Origin: Microbacterium capsulatum
GTDB lineage: Bacteria; Actinomycetota; Actinomycetes; Actinomycetales; Microbacteriaceae
Length of the DNA: 64,000 nucleotides
Assembly (NCBI RefSeq): GCF_030865425.1
Contig: NZ_JAVFCB010000002.1
Span: 372,001 to 436,000, forward strand
Reading direction: 5' to 3'
The translations under genes were made by a program, and so were the position numbers. This document shows, piece by piece, positions 26,001 through 35,789 of this stretch; positions within the stretch are counted from its first letter, which is position 1; the number at the start of each line of letters is the position of its first letter. Below the pieces are notes generated by a model that was given only the letters and a program-made list of their open reading frames with translations, had not been told where the DNA came from and did no database searches.

Positions 26001-26541
26001 GCTCGCCGATCTCACCAAGACGCGGCAGGACCTGCTGACGATCATCGCCGAGCTCGACGAGCGGATGCAGACGATCTTCGCCGCCGCGTTCGAGGACACC
26101 CGGCAGGCCTTCGGCGAGGTCTTCCCACTGCTGTTCCCCGGCGGTGCGGGCAGCATCTCGCTGACCAACCCCGACGACCTGCTGAACACGGGCATCGAGG
26201 TCGCGGTGCGCCCCGTCGGCAAGAAGATCGAACGGCTGTCGCTGCTCTCCGGCGGCGAGCGGTCGCTCGCTGCGGTCGCCCTGCTCGTCGCGATCTTCAA
26301 GGCCCGCCCCAGCCCCTTCTACATCCTGGACGAGGTGGAGGCGGCGCTCGACGACGCCAACCTCGGGCGCCTGCTGACGGTGTTCGAGCAGCTCCGCGCG
26401 AGCTCGCAGCTGCTCGTGATCACGCACCAGAAGCGGACGATGGAGATCGCGGACGCCCTGTACGGGGTGTCCATGCGCCAGGACGGCGTCTCGGCCGTGG
26501 TCGGCCAGCGCGTCGGCGACCGTGCCACGGCGAACGCCTGA
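23008..26541 (+). CDS. smc: Chromosome segregation ATPase SMC
   Basis: SMC is the dimeric ATPase that, with ScpA/ScpB, loops and compacts the chromosome. The 1177-residue product has the Walker A GPNGSGKSN at 31-39 and a long coiled coil. A hinge lies near 495-640 (GVRGLVGDAVQVKPGFEAAI), with a returning coil, the ABC signature LSGGERSLAAVAL and Walker B YILDEVEAALDD near the C-terminus. The ATG at 23008 gives the canonical MHLKSLTLKGFKSF start; a GTG two codons upstream is possible. A TAGCGT box at 22966 is a likely -10. Confidence 0.97.
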   Translation: MHLKSLTLKGFKSFAQPTTFAFEPGVTCIVGPNGSGKSNVVDALAWVMGEQGAKTLRGGKMEDVIFAGTSTRGPLGRAEVQLTIDNSDGALPIEYAEVTISRTLFRNGSSEYAINGEGCRLLDVQELLSDSGLGREMHVIVGQGRLDTVLQASPEDRRGFIEEAAGILKHRRRKEKTLRKLDAMETNLTRLSDLAGEIRRQLKPLGRQAEIAREAQTIAAVVRDAKARIFADDVVALRSALADHTRNEHERHAERVVLSEQADRIRADITRLESTQNSAAVDEARRVAFGLEQVQERMRGLFTLANQRLALLGTDEDDAAVTAVTVTQATIDEAKDEVEEISSGIGRAQDAAQEATREVGHARAELDALDVDIAEQSALVSEHDMRLTTLRGQAEAAASALAAVRGAVLRQENALEAANERRRHAAEARERIEEGEAPEGTAAEHAEAYERAQARVVAAEAELEGLRERLHAAEREAEALTAKAAALGSAIAVTGGAAEIVKEGRPGVRGLVGDAVQVKPGFEAAIAAVLGPLAEGVLVDDAEAAFALASTTDDVGAFDIVIAAGSAAAVADAGIPGATPASSVVTAPAGVLGVLAHVLVVDDLAAARSAHAAAAAVSGLPLTIVTRDGDVLTAHTLHTGSGGERSRLELVAERDAAVDRLSEVRVVVDSLREAREDGTETLEIARRTSRDALRTLREHDAALAAHTEQVNRVTVQHESAVAECERLESGLAQAQSTVADAEAKAESAKSTLAQAEAKPRPILDASARDGLLEALEAAREAELEARLGIETLRERVRAAQTRVASLERQREREREAAAEAARRAVIRRAQRETASGVAAELPRILDSIDRSVSEARLALGAAEAARSAQNEELTRLRGQDSSIRERLAGLTESVHGLELQIHEKKLHLTSLLERVQSELALDEDILIAEYGPDQLVPRDPGDEHGEETEETGIAFDRRIQQRRLQEAERKLTQLGRVNPLALEEFAALEQRHAFLTEQLADLTKTRQDLLTIIAELDERMQTIFAAAFEDTRQAFGEVFPLLFPGGAGSISLTNPDDLLNTGIEVAVRPVGKKIERLSLLSGGERSLAAVALLVAIFKARPSPFYILDEVEAALDDANLGRLLTVFEQLRASSQLLVITHQKRTMEIADALYGVSMRQDGVSAVVGQRVGDRATANA

Positions 26542-26596
26542 GCCGCGCGTCCTCGCGCCGTCGGCGAACACGCCGGGTTCGACCGGTCCGTCCCCG

Positions 26597-26602
26597 TAGG
26601 CT
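26597..26602 (+). promoter_or_regulatory. -10 box of ftsY, leaderless type
   Basis: TAGGCT ends 6 bases before the ftsY ATG (26609), so the transcript would begin at or next to the start codon. There is no ribosome-binding site upstream. Confidence 0.5.
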
Positions 26603-26608
26603 GGACGC

Positions 26609-27484
26609 ATGGCGGAGAAGTCCTGGTCCCTCGGTCGTGCGCTGCGCGGCATGTTCGTCAAGCCCACGATCGACGACGACACCTGGGACGACCTCGAGAC
26701 GGCGCTGCTCACCGCCGACTTCGGGCCCGACATCACCGAGCGCCTCGTGGACGAGCTGCGCGAGAAGGTCGACCGCTACCGCACGACGGATCCGAAGGAT
26801 CTGCAGCGGATGCTCCGGGAGACCCTCGAGGAGCACTTCGCGAAGTTCGACACCACGCTCAAGCTCACCGAGCGCCCCGCGGTCGTCCTCGTCGTCGGCG
26901 TGAACGGCGTCGGCAAGACCACCACGATCGGCAAGTTCACCAAGTTCCTCCGCGGCTACGAGCGCTCGGTCGTCGTCGGCGCCGCGGACACCTTCCGCGC
27001 CGCCGCCGTCGAGCAGCTGGCCACCTGGGCCCAGCGCGCCGGGGCGGCGATCGTCCGCCCGCAGCAGCACGGACAGGATCCGGCGTCCGTCGCGTTCCAG
27101 ACCATCGAGTACGCGAAGAACCAGGGCACCGAGATCGTCATCATCGACACCGCCGGCCGCCTGCACACCAAGGGCGGGCTCATGGACGAGCTGTCGAAGA
27201 TCCGCCGGGTCGTCGAGAAGCAGGCGCCGATCAGCGAGGTGCTGCTCGTCCTCGACGCCACGACGGGCCAGAACGGCGTGATCCAGGCCGAGGCGTTCCT
27301 CGAGCACGCCGGCGTCACCGGGCTCGTCCTGACCAAGCTGGACGGCTCCGCGAAGGGCGGATTCGTGCTCGCCGTGCAGGAGCGCACCGGCATCCCGGTG
27401 AAACTCCTCGGACAGGGCGAGGGCATCGACGACCTCACCGGCTTCACCCCGCACGTGTTCGTGCAGGCCCTCGTCGGCAGCTGA
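26609..27484 (+). CDS. ftsY: Signal recognition particle receptor FtsY
   Basis: FtsY is the membrane-associated GTPase that receives SRP-ribosome complexes. The 291-residue product has the NG domain only: helical N-domain (residues 1-88), GTP-binding G1 GVNGVGKTT (near 97), DTFRAAA, DTAGRL, TKLDGSAKGG and GQGEGIDDL. The acidic N-terminal A domain of E. coli FtsY is absent, as is usual for short Gram-positive forms. It follows smc by 67 bases. The partner gene ffh is 5.3 kb downstream. Confidence 0.97.
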   Translation: MAEKSWSLGRALRGMFVKPTIDDDTWDDLETALLTADFGPDITERLVDELREKVDRYRTTDPKDLQRMLRETLEEHFAKFDTTLKLTERPAVVLVVGVNGVGKTTTIGKFTKFLRGYERSVVVGAADTFRAAAVEQLATWAQRAGAAIVRPQQHGQDPASVAFQTIEYAKNQGTEIVIIDTAGRLHTKGGLMDELSKIRRVVEKQAPISEVLLVLDATTGQNGVIQAEAFLEHAGVTGLVLTKLDGSAKGGFVLAVQERTGIPVKLLGQGEGIDDLTGFTPHVFVQALVGS

Positions 27485-27566
27485 TCCGGGACCGATCCGG
27501 CACCGTTTCGTAACCGAAGCGCGCCTCGCGCGCAACGGACTACCGCCACGCGCACAAGGCTGGTTT

Positions 27567-27572
27567 TATAGC
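27567..27572 (+). promoter_or_regulatory. -10 box placed for a leaderless start
   Basis: TATAGC at 27567-27572 ends three bases before the ATG at 27576, so the predicted transcription start falls within or just after the start codon region. No ribosome site is seen. Confidence 0.45.
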
Positions 27573-27575
27573 GTT

Positions 27576-28076
27576 ATGGCGATCGAACACGACTTCTTCG
27601 GATTGCTCTCCTCGGGACCCGACGGATCGATCTTCTGGTCCGAGACCGTGGAGTTCGGCGACCAGGCCCTCACCGTGGACCTGACCGCGCCCGATCAGGA
27701 GGACGTGTCCGCGGACTCGCTCGACATCGCCGCCGCCTTCGTGTCCGGCCTCGAGGCGATCGACGCCAAGGCCCGCCGCGGAATGCTCTCCGAGGTCGAC
27801 GACCGCACCAGCGAGGTGACCGAGTACATCCTGCAGCAGCAGGAGGAGTACGGCGACGAGCTCGTCGACTACCTCGTCGACGTGAGCGGCGACGCCGCCG
27901 TCGACATCATCCGGTCGCTGCGACTGATGAGCATGACCCTGCTCGTCGACGAGCACGGCGGCAGCGAGCCCTTCGCGGTGCTGGAGTACGCCCTGGACGC
28001 CGAGGGCAACGAGGACGTCCTTCTGGTGAACTTCGGTTCCGACGGCAACGTGCTGTCGGTCATGAGCGCCGACTGA
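27576..28076 (+). CDS. DUF2004-type protein of unknown function
   Basis: This acidic 166-residue protein has no signal or membrane segment. The first third (DHDFFGLLSSG-like start, FWSETVEFGDQALTVDL) looks like a beta-rich domain. The middle is helical (TEYILQQQEEYGDELVDYLV), and the end is again beta-rich (VLLVNFGSDGNVLSVMS). The layout matches DUF2004 proteins, whose function is unknown. It is a single-gene unit convergent with lipA, with the duplicated hairpin region in between. Confidence 0.7.
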   Translation: MAIEHDFFGLLSSGPDGSIFWSETVEFGDQALTVDLTAPDQEDVSADSLDIAAAFVSGLEAIDAKARRGMLSEVDDRTSEVTEYILQQQEEYGDELVDYLVDVSGDAAVDIIRSLRLMSMTLLVDEHGGSEPFAVLEYALDAEGNEDVLLVNFGSDGNVLSVMSAD

Positions 28077-28108
28077 GACACGGACCGGGATCCGTTCCGT
28101 TCCCTCCA

Positions 28109-28353
28109 GGGTCGTTGAGCGAGGACGCCGCAGATGACCGCCGGCCCACGGGGTCGTTGAGCGAGGACGCCGAAGGCGACCGAGACGAAACGCGGCCTCC
28201 CGAGGGAACCGCGTTTCGTCTCGCTCCTCGCTGCGCTCGGGGCTCGCTCAACGACCCCGAAAGTGCGGGCCTAGACGGCCTGGGCGAAGCCCAGATTCGC
28301 GCTCTCGGCGATGTGCGCGAGGTGCGGCGGGATCTCCCGGCCCTTCGAGATCA
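28109..28353. repeat. Tandem duplication, copy 1 (REP-like hairpin plus lipA 3' remnant)
   Basis: This 245-base stretch is repeated at 28356-28601 with few differences. It contains a direct GTCGTTGAGCGAGGACGCCG repeat (28111 and 28153), a long inverted repeat (28151-28257; inner arms CGAGACGAAACGCGG and CCGCGTTTCGTCTCG), and then a copy of the last 27 codons and TAG stop of lipA (28271-28353, minus strand). Because the true gene ends in copy 2, copy 1 carries a cut-off gene end. Confidence 0.9.
28271..28353 (-). pseudogene. Duplicated 3' end of lipA (27 codons)
   Basis: On the minus strand this encodes [20 protein letters not shown] and then FAQAV with a TAG stop, the same as the end of LipA. 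It has no start codon of its own and begins at the duplication junction, so it is a remnant, not a gene. The near-perfect match suggests a recent duplication. Confidence 0.85.
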
Positions 28354-28355
28354 CG

Positions 28356-28601
28356 GGGTCGTTGAGCGAGGACGCCGCAGGTGACCGCCTGTCCACGGGG
28401 TCGTTGCGCGAGGACGCCGAAGGCGACCGAGACGAAACGCGGCCTCCCGAGGGGAACCGCGTTTCGTCTCGCTCCCCGCTGCACTCGGGGCTCGCTCGAC
28501 GACCCCGAAAGGGCGGGGCTAGACGGCCTGGGCGAAGCCCAGATTCGCGCTCTCGGCGATGTGCGCGAGGTGCGGCGGGATCTCCCGGCCCTTCGAGATC
28601 A
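28356..28601. repeat. Tandem duplication, copy 2 (REP-like hairpin plus true lipA end)
   Basis: Second copy of the 245-base unit. The inverted repeat spans about 28398-28506 and differs from copy 1 at several places in both arms (for example GTTGCGCGAG for GTTGAGCGAG). The rest, 28519-28601, is the real end of lipA. The hairpin sits right after the lipA stop and may end transcription from both sides. Confidence 0.9.
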
Positions 28602-29508
28602 TCGACTGGGCCCACAGGCGGCCGGCGCGGTACGAGGAGCGTACGAGCGGGCCCGCGAGCACGCCGAGGAAGCCGATCCGCTCCGCCTCCTCCTTGAAGG
28701 CGACGAACTCGTCGGGCTTGACCCAGCGCGACACCGGCAGGTGCCGGGGCGTGGGGCGCAGGTACTGCGTGATCGTGATGATGTCGCAGCCGGCGTCGTG
28801 CAGGTCCTGCAGCGCCTGGATGACCTCCTCCGGCTCCTCGCCCATGCCGAGGATGAGGTTCGACTTGGTGATCAGGCCGGCCTCGTGGCCCTGCGTGATC
28901 ACGTTCAGCGAGCGCTCGTACTTGAAGGCGGGGCGGATCCGCTTGAAGATGCGCGGCACGGTCTCGACGTTGTGCGCGAACACCTCGGGGCGGGCGTCGA
29001 AGATCTGGCCGAGGAAGTCCGGGTCGGCGTTGTGCTCGTTCGCGAGCAGCTCCACGCCGGTGTTCGGGTTCAGCTCGTGGATCTTGCGCACGGTCTCGGC
29101 GTTCAGCCAGGCGCCGGTGTCGGGCAGGTCGTCGCGGGCGACGCTCGTGACCGTCGCGTAGCGCAGGCCCATCTGCTGCACGCTCTCGGCGACGCGACGG
29201 GGCTCGTCGGTGTCGTAGGCGTCGGGCTTGCCGGTGTCGATCTGGCAGAAGTCGCAGCGACGGGTGCACTGCGAGCCGCCGATGAGGAACGTGGCCTCCT
29301 TGTCCTCCCAGCACTCGAAGATGTTCGGGCAGCCGGCCTCCTGGCACACCGTGTGCAGACCCTCGTCCTTGACCAGCGAGTGCAGGGCCTTGTACTCCGG
29401 GCCCATCTTCGCCTTGGTCTTGATCCACTCCGGCTTGCGCTCGATCGGGGTCTCCGCGTTGCGGATCTCCAGACGCAGCAGCTTGCGTCCCTCGGGTGCG
29501 GCGCTCAC
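28519..29508 (-). CDS. lipA: Lipoyl synthase LipA
   Basis: LipA is a radical SAM enzyme that inserts two sulfurs into octanoyl groups on E2 and H proteins. The 329-residue product has the auxiliary cluster cysteines in [12 protein letters not shown], the radical SAM motif CTRRCDFC, and the C-terminal RSSYRAG that ligates the auxiliary cluster. The GTG at 29508 overlaps the lipB stop (GTGA), which decides the start over the longer open frame. Its 3' end is duplicated downstream. Confidence 0.97.
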   Translation of the reverse strand: MSAAPEGRKLLRLEIRNAETPIERKPEWIKTKAKMGPEYKALHSLVKDEGLHTVCQEAGCPNIFECWEDKEATFLIGGSQCTRRCDFCQIDTGKPDAYDTDEPRRVAESVQQMGLRYATVTSVARDDLPDTGAWLNAETVRKIHELNPNTGVELLANEHNADPDFLGQIFDARPEVFAHNVETVPRIFKRIRPAFKYERSLNVITQGHEAGLITKSNLILGMGEEPEEVIQALQDLHDAGCDIITITQYLRPTPRHLPVSRWVKPDEFVAFKEEAERIGFLGVLAGPLVRSSYRAGRLWAQSMISKGREIPPHLAHIAESANLGFAQAV

Positions 29509-30146
29509 GCGGCCACCTCCGTCGCGTACTCGGCCGTGAACGCGTCGGCGACCTGGTCGACGAGGTCGGCGGGGGAGACGTCGCGGCCGAGGATCTCGCT
29601 CACGGTCGTGACCCCGGCGTCGGTGATGCCGCATGGGATGATCCCGCGGAAGCCCGCGAGCGTGTTGTCGCAGTTGAGCGCGAAGCCGTGCATGGTGACG
29701 CCTTGCTGCACCCGTACGCCGATCGCGGCGACCTTGTCCTCGCTGAGCGGACGGCGCACCCACACGCCGCTGCGGCCGTCGACGCGGTAGCCGTCGACGC
29801 CGAGCGGGCGGAGCAGGTCGATCAGCACGCCCTCGAGACGGCGCACGTGCGCGACGACGTCCATGGGTTCGGGCAGCCGGACGATCGGGTAGCCGACGAG
29901 CTGGCCCGGGCCGTGCCAGGTGATCTTGCCGCCGCGGTCGACGTCGACCACGGGCGTGCCGTCCTGCGGGCGCTCCTGCGGCTCGGTGCGCTTGCCGGCG
30001 GTGTAGACCGCCTCGTGCTCCAGCAGCAGCAGGGTGTCCGGGCGGTCGCCCGCCACGACCTCCGCGTGGATCCGGCGCTGCAGGTCCCAGCCGTCGAGGT
30101 ACGGGACGTAATCGGGGCCCAGGCCCACCCTCAGGATGTCGAGCAT
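29505..30146 (-). CDS. lipB: Octanoyltransferase LipB
   Basis: LipB moves octanoate from acyl carrier protein to lipoyl domains, the step before LipA. The 213-residue product has the family motif [16 protein letters not shown], the catalytic Lys in [20 protein letters not shown] and the catalytic Cys in GIIPCGI. The next gene, lipA, overlaps its stop. The start region faces a TetR gene, with a TTGAA/TTCAA palindrome in between that could control both. Confidence 0.97.
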   Translation of the reverse strand: MLDILRVGLGPDYVPYLDGWDLQRRIHAEVVAGDRPDTLLLLEHEAVYTAGKRTEPQERPQDGTPVVDVDRGGKITWHGPGQLVGYPIVRLPEPMDVVAHVRRLEGVLIDLLRPLGVDGYRVDGRSGVWVRRPLSEDKVAAIGVRVQQGVTMHGFALNCDNTLAGFRGIIPCGITDAGVTTVSEILGRDVSPADLVDQVADAFTAEYATEVAA

Positions 30147-30170
30147 GACCGATCCTTACTGATCGAGTTG

Positions 30171-30185
30171 TTGAATGCCGTTCAA
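30171..30185. promoter_or_regulatory. Palindrome between lipB and the TetR gene
   Basis: TTGAA, five bases, TTCAA: a perfect inverted repeat in the 87-base divergent gap, 25 bases upstream of lipB. Size and place fit an operator for the adjacent TetR-family protein. Which gene it controls is inference. Confidence 0.45.
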
Positions 30186-30233
30186 TAATAGGCCGGGATC
30201 CGACGGGCGGGTACGGCGCGATACGGTGGCGGG

Positions 30234-30821
30234 ATGACCAGCTCCCCTCGTGGCGTCGGCCGTCCCCGCGTCTCCTCCCGCGAGACCATCGCCGAGGCGG
30301 CCTGCGAGCTGTTCCTCGAGCACGGCTACGAGCACACCTCGATCGCCGACATCTCCCGGCGCGCCGGCGTGAGCCGCTCCAGCTTCTTCAACTACTTCTC
30401 CTCGAAGAGCGACGTGCTCTGGTCGGGCCTCGACGAGCGGATCGGCACGGCCGTGCGGGTGCTGGCGGAGCCGGGTGCCGGAGCGGATCCCGCTCGTGTC
30501 GAGGCGGTGCTCGCCGCGATCCTGCACGGGATCGCCCCCGACCCGCTCGCCCTCGCGTTCAGCAACGCCAGGGCGATGGGCCTGGAGGAGGAGCTGCAGC
30601 GCGAGTCCGCGCTCCGCCAGGGGCGCCTCGCCGCCGCGCTGTCCGAGGCGGCACGGGGCGCCGGCGTGGAGCGGATCCGCGCCGACGTGCTGGGCGCCGC
30701 ATACGCGGTCGCCGTGCTGAGCTCGCTGCGGGTCTGGGCGGAGAGCGGCGCCGGCCACGGCTCGCCCCTGGAGCAGCTGCAGCACGCCCTCCCGCGGATC
30801 ACCGACCTGCACTGGGGCTGA
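30234..30821 (+). CDS. TetR-family transcriptional regulator
   Basis: The 195-residue product has an N-terminal TetR helix-turn-helix (residues 13-60: [20 protein letters not shown], then [20 protein letters not shown]). An Ala/Leu-rich helical ligand domain follows, in which no ligand can be guessed. It is divergent to lipB-lipA. A TACGGT box (30222-30227) ends 6 bases before the ATG, so the transcript is probably leaderless. Confidence 0.9.
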   Translation: MTSSPRGVGRPRVSSRETIAEAACELFLEHGYEHTSIADISRRAGVSRSSFFNYFSSKSDVLWSGLDERIGTAVRVLAEPGAGADPARVEAVLAAILHGIAPDPLALAFSNARAMGLEEELQRESALRQGRLAAALSEAARGAGVERIRADVLGAAYAVAVLSSLRVWAESGAGHGSPLEQLQHALPRITDLHWG

Positions 30822-30827
30822 GCGCGG

Positions 30828-30873
30828 ACGCCGCCGGGACCGCGGGAACTCCGATCCACGGCCTCGGCGGCGT
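30828..30873. terminator. Hairpin between convergent TetR gene and thiC
   Basis: Arms ACGCCGCC (30828-30835) and GGCGGCGT (30866-30873) are exact reverse complements with a 30-base loop that can pair further (CCGCGG region). The right arm is followed by TTT on the plus strand. It lies between two gene ends. Confidence 0.45.
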
Positions 30874-30885
30874 TTCCGCTCCTGC

Positions 30886-32730
<1,845 letters not shown>

Positions 32731-32796
32731 GTCGGAACCGTAGCACAGTCGCCACGAGGGCGTCGTCCAGGAACAGGACGCAGGGTCGACGTCGCG

Positions 32797-32802
32797 TAGA
32801 AT
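32797..32802 (+). promoter_or_regulatory. -10 box of ffh
   Basis: TAGAAT ends 10 bases before the ffh ATG (32813). It is near consensus. The leader would be only a few bases, without room for a ribosome site. Confidence 0.5.
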
Positions 32803-32812
32803 CGGGGGCACC

Positions 32813-34363
32813 ATGGCTACTTTTGGCACCCTCTCCGATCGGCTCACCGAGACCTTCCGCAATCTGCGCACGAAGGGCAAGCTGTCGGCCTCCGACGTCG
32901 ACGGGACCGTCCGGGAGATCCGGCGCGCCCTGCTCGACGCCGACGTCGCGCTCCCCGTCGTCAAGGACTTCACCGCGAAGGTCCGCGAGCGGGCGCTCGG
33001 CGACGAGGTCAACCGCGCGCTGAACCCGGCGCAGCAGGTCGTGCAGATCGTCAACGAGGAGCTCATCGCGATCCTCGGCGGCGAGCAGCGCCGCCTCGAA
33101 TTCGCGAAGAACCCGCCGACCGTCATCATGCTCGCGGGTCTGCAGGGATCCGGAAAGACGACCTTCGCCGGCAAGCTCGCCCGGCAGCTGCAGGGCGAGG
33201 GGCACACGCCGTTGCTCGTCGCCGCCGACCTGCAGCGCCCGAACGCCGTGAACCAGCTCCAGGTCGTCGCCGAGCAGGCGGGCGCCACGATCTACGCGCC
33301 CGAGCCCGGCAACGGCGTCGGCGACCCGGTCCGCGTCGCCCGCGACGGCGTCGAGCACGCCCGCCGCCAGCAGCACGACGTCGTCATCATCGACACCGCC
33401 GGCCGCCTCGGCGTCGACGCCGAGATGATGAAGCAGGCCGCCGACATCCGCGCCGCGACGAACCCGGACGAGGTCCTCTTCGTCATCGACGCGATGATCG
33501 GCCAGGACGCCGTGAACACGGCGAAGGCGTTCCAGGACGGGGTGGACTTCACCGGCGTCGTGCTCTCCAAGCTCGACGGCGACGCCCGCGGCGGCGCGGC
33601 GCTGTCCGTCGCGTCGATCACCGGCCGGCCGATCATGTTCGCGTCGACGGGGGAGACCCTCGACGCCCTCGAGCCGTTCCACCCGGACCGCATGGCCAGC
33701 CGGATCCTCGACCTCGGCGACATCCTCACCCTCATCGAGCAGGCGCAGCAGGCCTTCGACGAGGCCGAAGCGCTCAAGGTCGCCGAGAAGCTCGCCACCG
33801 AGACCTTCACGCTCGAGGACTTCCTCGACCAGATGCAGCAGCTGAAGAAGATGGGCTCGATGAAGAAGATGCTCGGGATGCTCCCGGGCATGGGCCAGAT
33901 GAAGCAGCAGCTCGAGGACTTCGACGAGCGCGAGATCGACCGCACCGAGGCGATCATCCGCTCGATGACCCCGGGCGAGCGGCGCAACCCGAAGGTGCTC
34001 AACGGCTCCCGCCGCCTGCGCATCGCACGCGGATCCGGCATGACCGTGACCGACGTCAACCAGCTCGTGCAGCGCTTCGAGCAGGCCGCGAAGATGATGA
34101 AGACCGTCGCGCGCGGCGGCACCCCGAACATCCCCGGAATGGGACCGGTGCCCGGCATGGGCCGCCCCGGCGCGTCGTCGAAGCGCGGCAAGAAGGGGAA
34201 GAGCTCGGGGTCCCGCTCGGGCAACCCGGCCAAGCGCGCCGCGGAGAACGCGGGCCTCGCGACCAGCCAGGAGGCCACCGGATCCGGCTTCGGCCTCGGC
34301 GGCCGCCCTGCGCCCACCGAGGCGGACATGGCCGAGATCCAGAAGCTCTTCGGCAAGAACTGA
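32813..34363 (+). CDS. ffh: Signal recognition particle protein Ffh
   Basis: Ffh (SRP54) binds signal sequences and 4.5S RNA and pairs with FtsY. The 516-residue product has the N domain, G domain (GLQGSGKTT near 108, DLQRPNAVNQLQ, DTAGRL, SKLDGDARGG) and Met-rich M domain (KKMGSMKKMLGMLPGMGQMK; SRRLRIARGSGMTVTDVNQL for RNA binding). A Lys/Ser/Gly-rich tail of about 50 residues follows, typical of actinobacterial forms. A strong hairpin follows the stop. Confidence 0.98.
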   Translation: MATFGTLSDRLTETFRNLRTKGKLSASDVDGTVREIRRALLDADVALPVVKDFTAKVRERALGDEVNRALNPAQQVVQIVNEELIAILGGEQRRLEFAKNPPTVIMLAGLQGSGKTTFAGKLARQLQGEGHTPLLVAADLQRPNAVNQLQVVAEQAGATIYAPEPGNGVGDPVRVARDGVEHARRQQHDVVIIDTAGRLGVDAEMMKQAADIRAATNPDEVLFVIDAMIGQDAVNTAKAFQDGVDFTGVVLSKLDGDARGGAALSVASITGRPIMFASTGETLDALEPFHPDRMASRILDLGDILTLIEQAQQAFDEAEALKVAEKLATETFTLEDFLDQMQQLKKMGSMKKMLGMLPGMGQMKQQLEDFDEREIDRTEAIIRSMTPGERRNPKVLNGSRRLRIARGSGMTVTDVNQLVQRFEQAAKMMKTVARGGTPNIPGMGPVPGMGRPGASSKRGKKGKSSGSRSGNPAKRAAENAGLATSQEATGSGFGLGGRPAPTEADMAEIQKLFGKN

Positions 34364-34375
34364 CGCACGGAACAC

Positions 34376-34406
34376 GGCGGGCCCGGAGGAATCCTCCGGG
34401 CCCGCC
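34376..34406 (+). terminator. Terminator hairpin after ffh
   Basis: Arms 34376-34390 and 34392-34406 are exact 15-base reverse complements (GGCGGGCCCGGAGGA and its complement); the real loop will be a few bases larger. A near-copy of the hairpin and its downstream flank occurs at 42622-42652. Confidence 0.85.
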
Positions 34407-34632
34407 TCCGTCTGTCCGGGCGGGCAGTGCGGGGGAGGCTGCTGCCCCGCCGAGGATCGAAAAGTCATTACTACTGTGTGACATGCCCGATGGGTGATTT
34501 GGTCTCGACGGCGATCGCGCGATGCTCGTGGGGCTCTCAGTGGCTTCAGCGAGCCGTATTCCTGGGCAATTCTGGCCGAATCTGCCCGTTCGGCATGCCG
34601 GGCCGTCGCCTCGCCGGGGTCGAAAAGAAGTC
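34407..34632. other. Non-coding stretch before the ABC operon
   Basis: Between the ffh terminator and the promoter at 34633 the base composition drops in GC compared with neighbours. I see no convincing gene. One inverted repeat, GCCGAA at 34574 with TTCGGC at 34589, could be an operator or a small hairpin. Confidence 0.4.
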
Positions 34633-34662
34633 TTGACAACTTGTGATCCGCCTCGCTAGGTT
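34633..34662 (+). promoter_or_regulatory. Promoter of the ABC importer operon
   Basis: TTGACA at 34633-34638, an 18-base spacer and TAGGTT at 34657-34662. It is a near-consensus vegetative promoter, 45 bases before the ATPase start, with GAGAGAAGGAA as ribosome site. Confidence 0.7.
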
Positions 34663-34706
34663 GAGAGGACGCTCGAACCCAGCAATGCCGCTGAGAGAAG
34701 GAATCG

Positions 34707-35789
34707 ATGACCTCCATCCACATCGACGGACTCGCGATCACGTACGGCGACAACACCGTGATCTCCGACCTCGATCTCACGATCGAGAACGGGGAGTTCT
34801 TCACGCTGCTCGGTCCCTCGGGGTGCGGCAAGACGACTCTGCTGCGGTCGATCGCCGGGTTCATCGCGCCGGCGCGCGGACGCATCTCGTTCGGCGACAG
34901 GGACGTGACCGGGATCCCCACCCACCGCCGGAACATCGGCATGATGTTCCAGGACTACGCGCTCTTCCCCCACCTGACGGTGAAGGCGAACGTGGCGTAC
35001 GGGCTGAAGGCGCGGCGCGTACCTCGCCGCGAGGTCCCCGGGCGGGTCGCGGAGGCGCTCGAGCGCGTCGGGATGGCGGGTTTCGCGGACCGTCACCCGG
35101 GGGCGCTCTCCGGCGGCCAGCGCCAGCGCGTCGCGCTCGCCCGAGCCCTCGTCATCCGCCCGAGCGTGCTTCTGATGGACGAGCCGCTCTCCGCGCTGGA
35201 CACGAAGCTCCGGCTGCAGATCCGGGAGTCGATCGCCGACCTGCAGCGCGAGCTCGGGATCACCACGGTCTTCGTCACGCACGATCAGGAGGAGGCCCTT
35301 GCTCTCTCCGACCGGATCGCCCTGTTCCGCAGCGGCACGATCGAGCAGCTCGGGTCGCCGACCGAGATCTATCGCTCCCCGGTGTCGAGCTACGCGGCGG
35401 ACTTCATCGGTGCCGCGAACGTGCTGCCCGTGTCGGTGTCGCAGGACGCCGTCCACGCGACCGGCGAACACGTCGCGGTGATGCTGGGCGGTACGGAGCT
35501 GCGCGGCGTGCGGCGCACCGAACTCGCCGCCGGGGAGGCGTTCGCGATCGCTCGGCCCGAGCATCTGCGACTCGCGGTCGAGGGCGGGTCTCACGACGCC
35601 ACGGTCACTCCGATCGCCGGCGAGGTCATCCGCCAGCAGTACCTCGGCCACCGGCAGCAGCACCGCGTGCGCCTCGCAGACGGCAGCGTGATCGAGACGT
35701 CGGAGCCGGCGTCAGCGCCCGGTTTCGCCGGCGGCGACCGGGTCACGGTTCTCTTCCCGGTGCAGAACACCCTGGTGATGGCCTCGTGA
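34707..35789 (+). CDS. ABC importer ATP-binding protein (FbpC/AfuC/PotA type)
   Basis: This ATPase drives the importer encoded with the next two genes. The 360-residue product has Walker A LLGPSGCGKTTLL, the Q loop MFQDYALFPHLTV, signature LSGGQRQRVALARAL, Walker B VLLMDEPLSALD and switch His in VFVTHDQEEAL. A C-terminal TOBE domain of about 110 residues follows, the layout of the iron/polyamine/phosphonate/sugar-phosphate group. The TGA stop overlaps the permease GTG. Confidence 0.93.
   Translation: MTSIHIDGLAITYGDNTVISDLDLTIENGEFFTLLGPSGCGKTTLLRSIAGFIAPARGRISFGDRDVTGIPTHRRNIGMMFQDYALFPHLTVKANVAYGLKARRVPRREVPGRVAEALERVGMAGFADRHPGALSGGQRQRVALARALVIRPSVLLMDEPLSALDTKLRLQIRESIADLQRELGITTVFVTHDQEEALALSDRIALFRSGTIEQLGSPTEIYRSPVSSYAADFIGAANVLPVSVSQDAVHATGEHVAVMLGGTELRGVRRTELAAGEAFAIARPEHLRLAVEGGSHDATVTPIAGEVIRQQYLGHRQQHRVRLADGSVIETSEPASAPGFAGGDRVTVLFPVQNTLVMAS

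Noticed and set aside
22912..26736. A 1274-residue open frame on the minus strand across smc
   Set aside because: It is the reverse of smc; codon bias and homology are on the plus strand. Other long minus frames in the flagellar and catabolic regions were rejected likewise.
28281..29428. A LipA-like protein extended past its stop in another frame
   Set aside because: The extension arises from the duplicated repeats; the true LipA ends at the TAG at 28519.
34427..34636. A 69-residue ORF before the ABC operon
   Set aside because: Poor codon bias, no ribosome site, and it overlaps the operon promoter.
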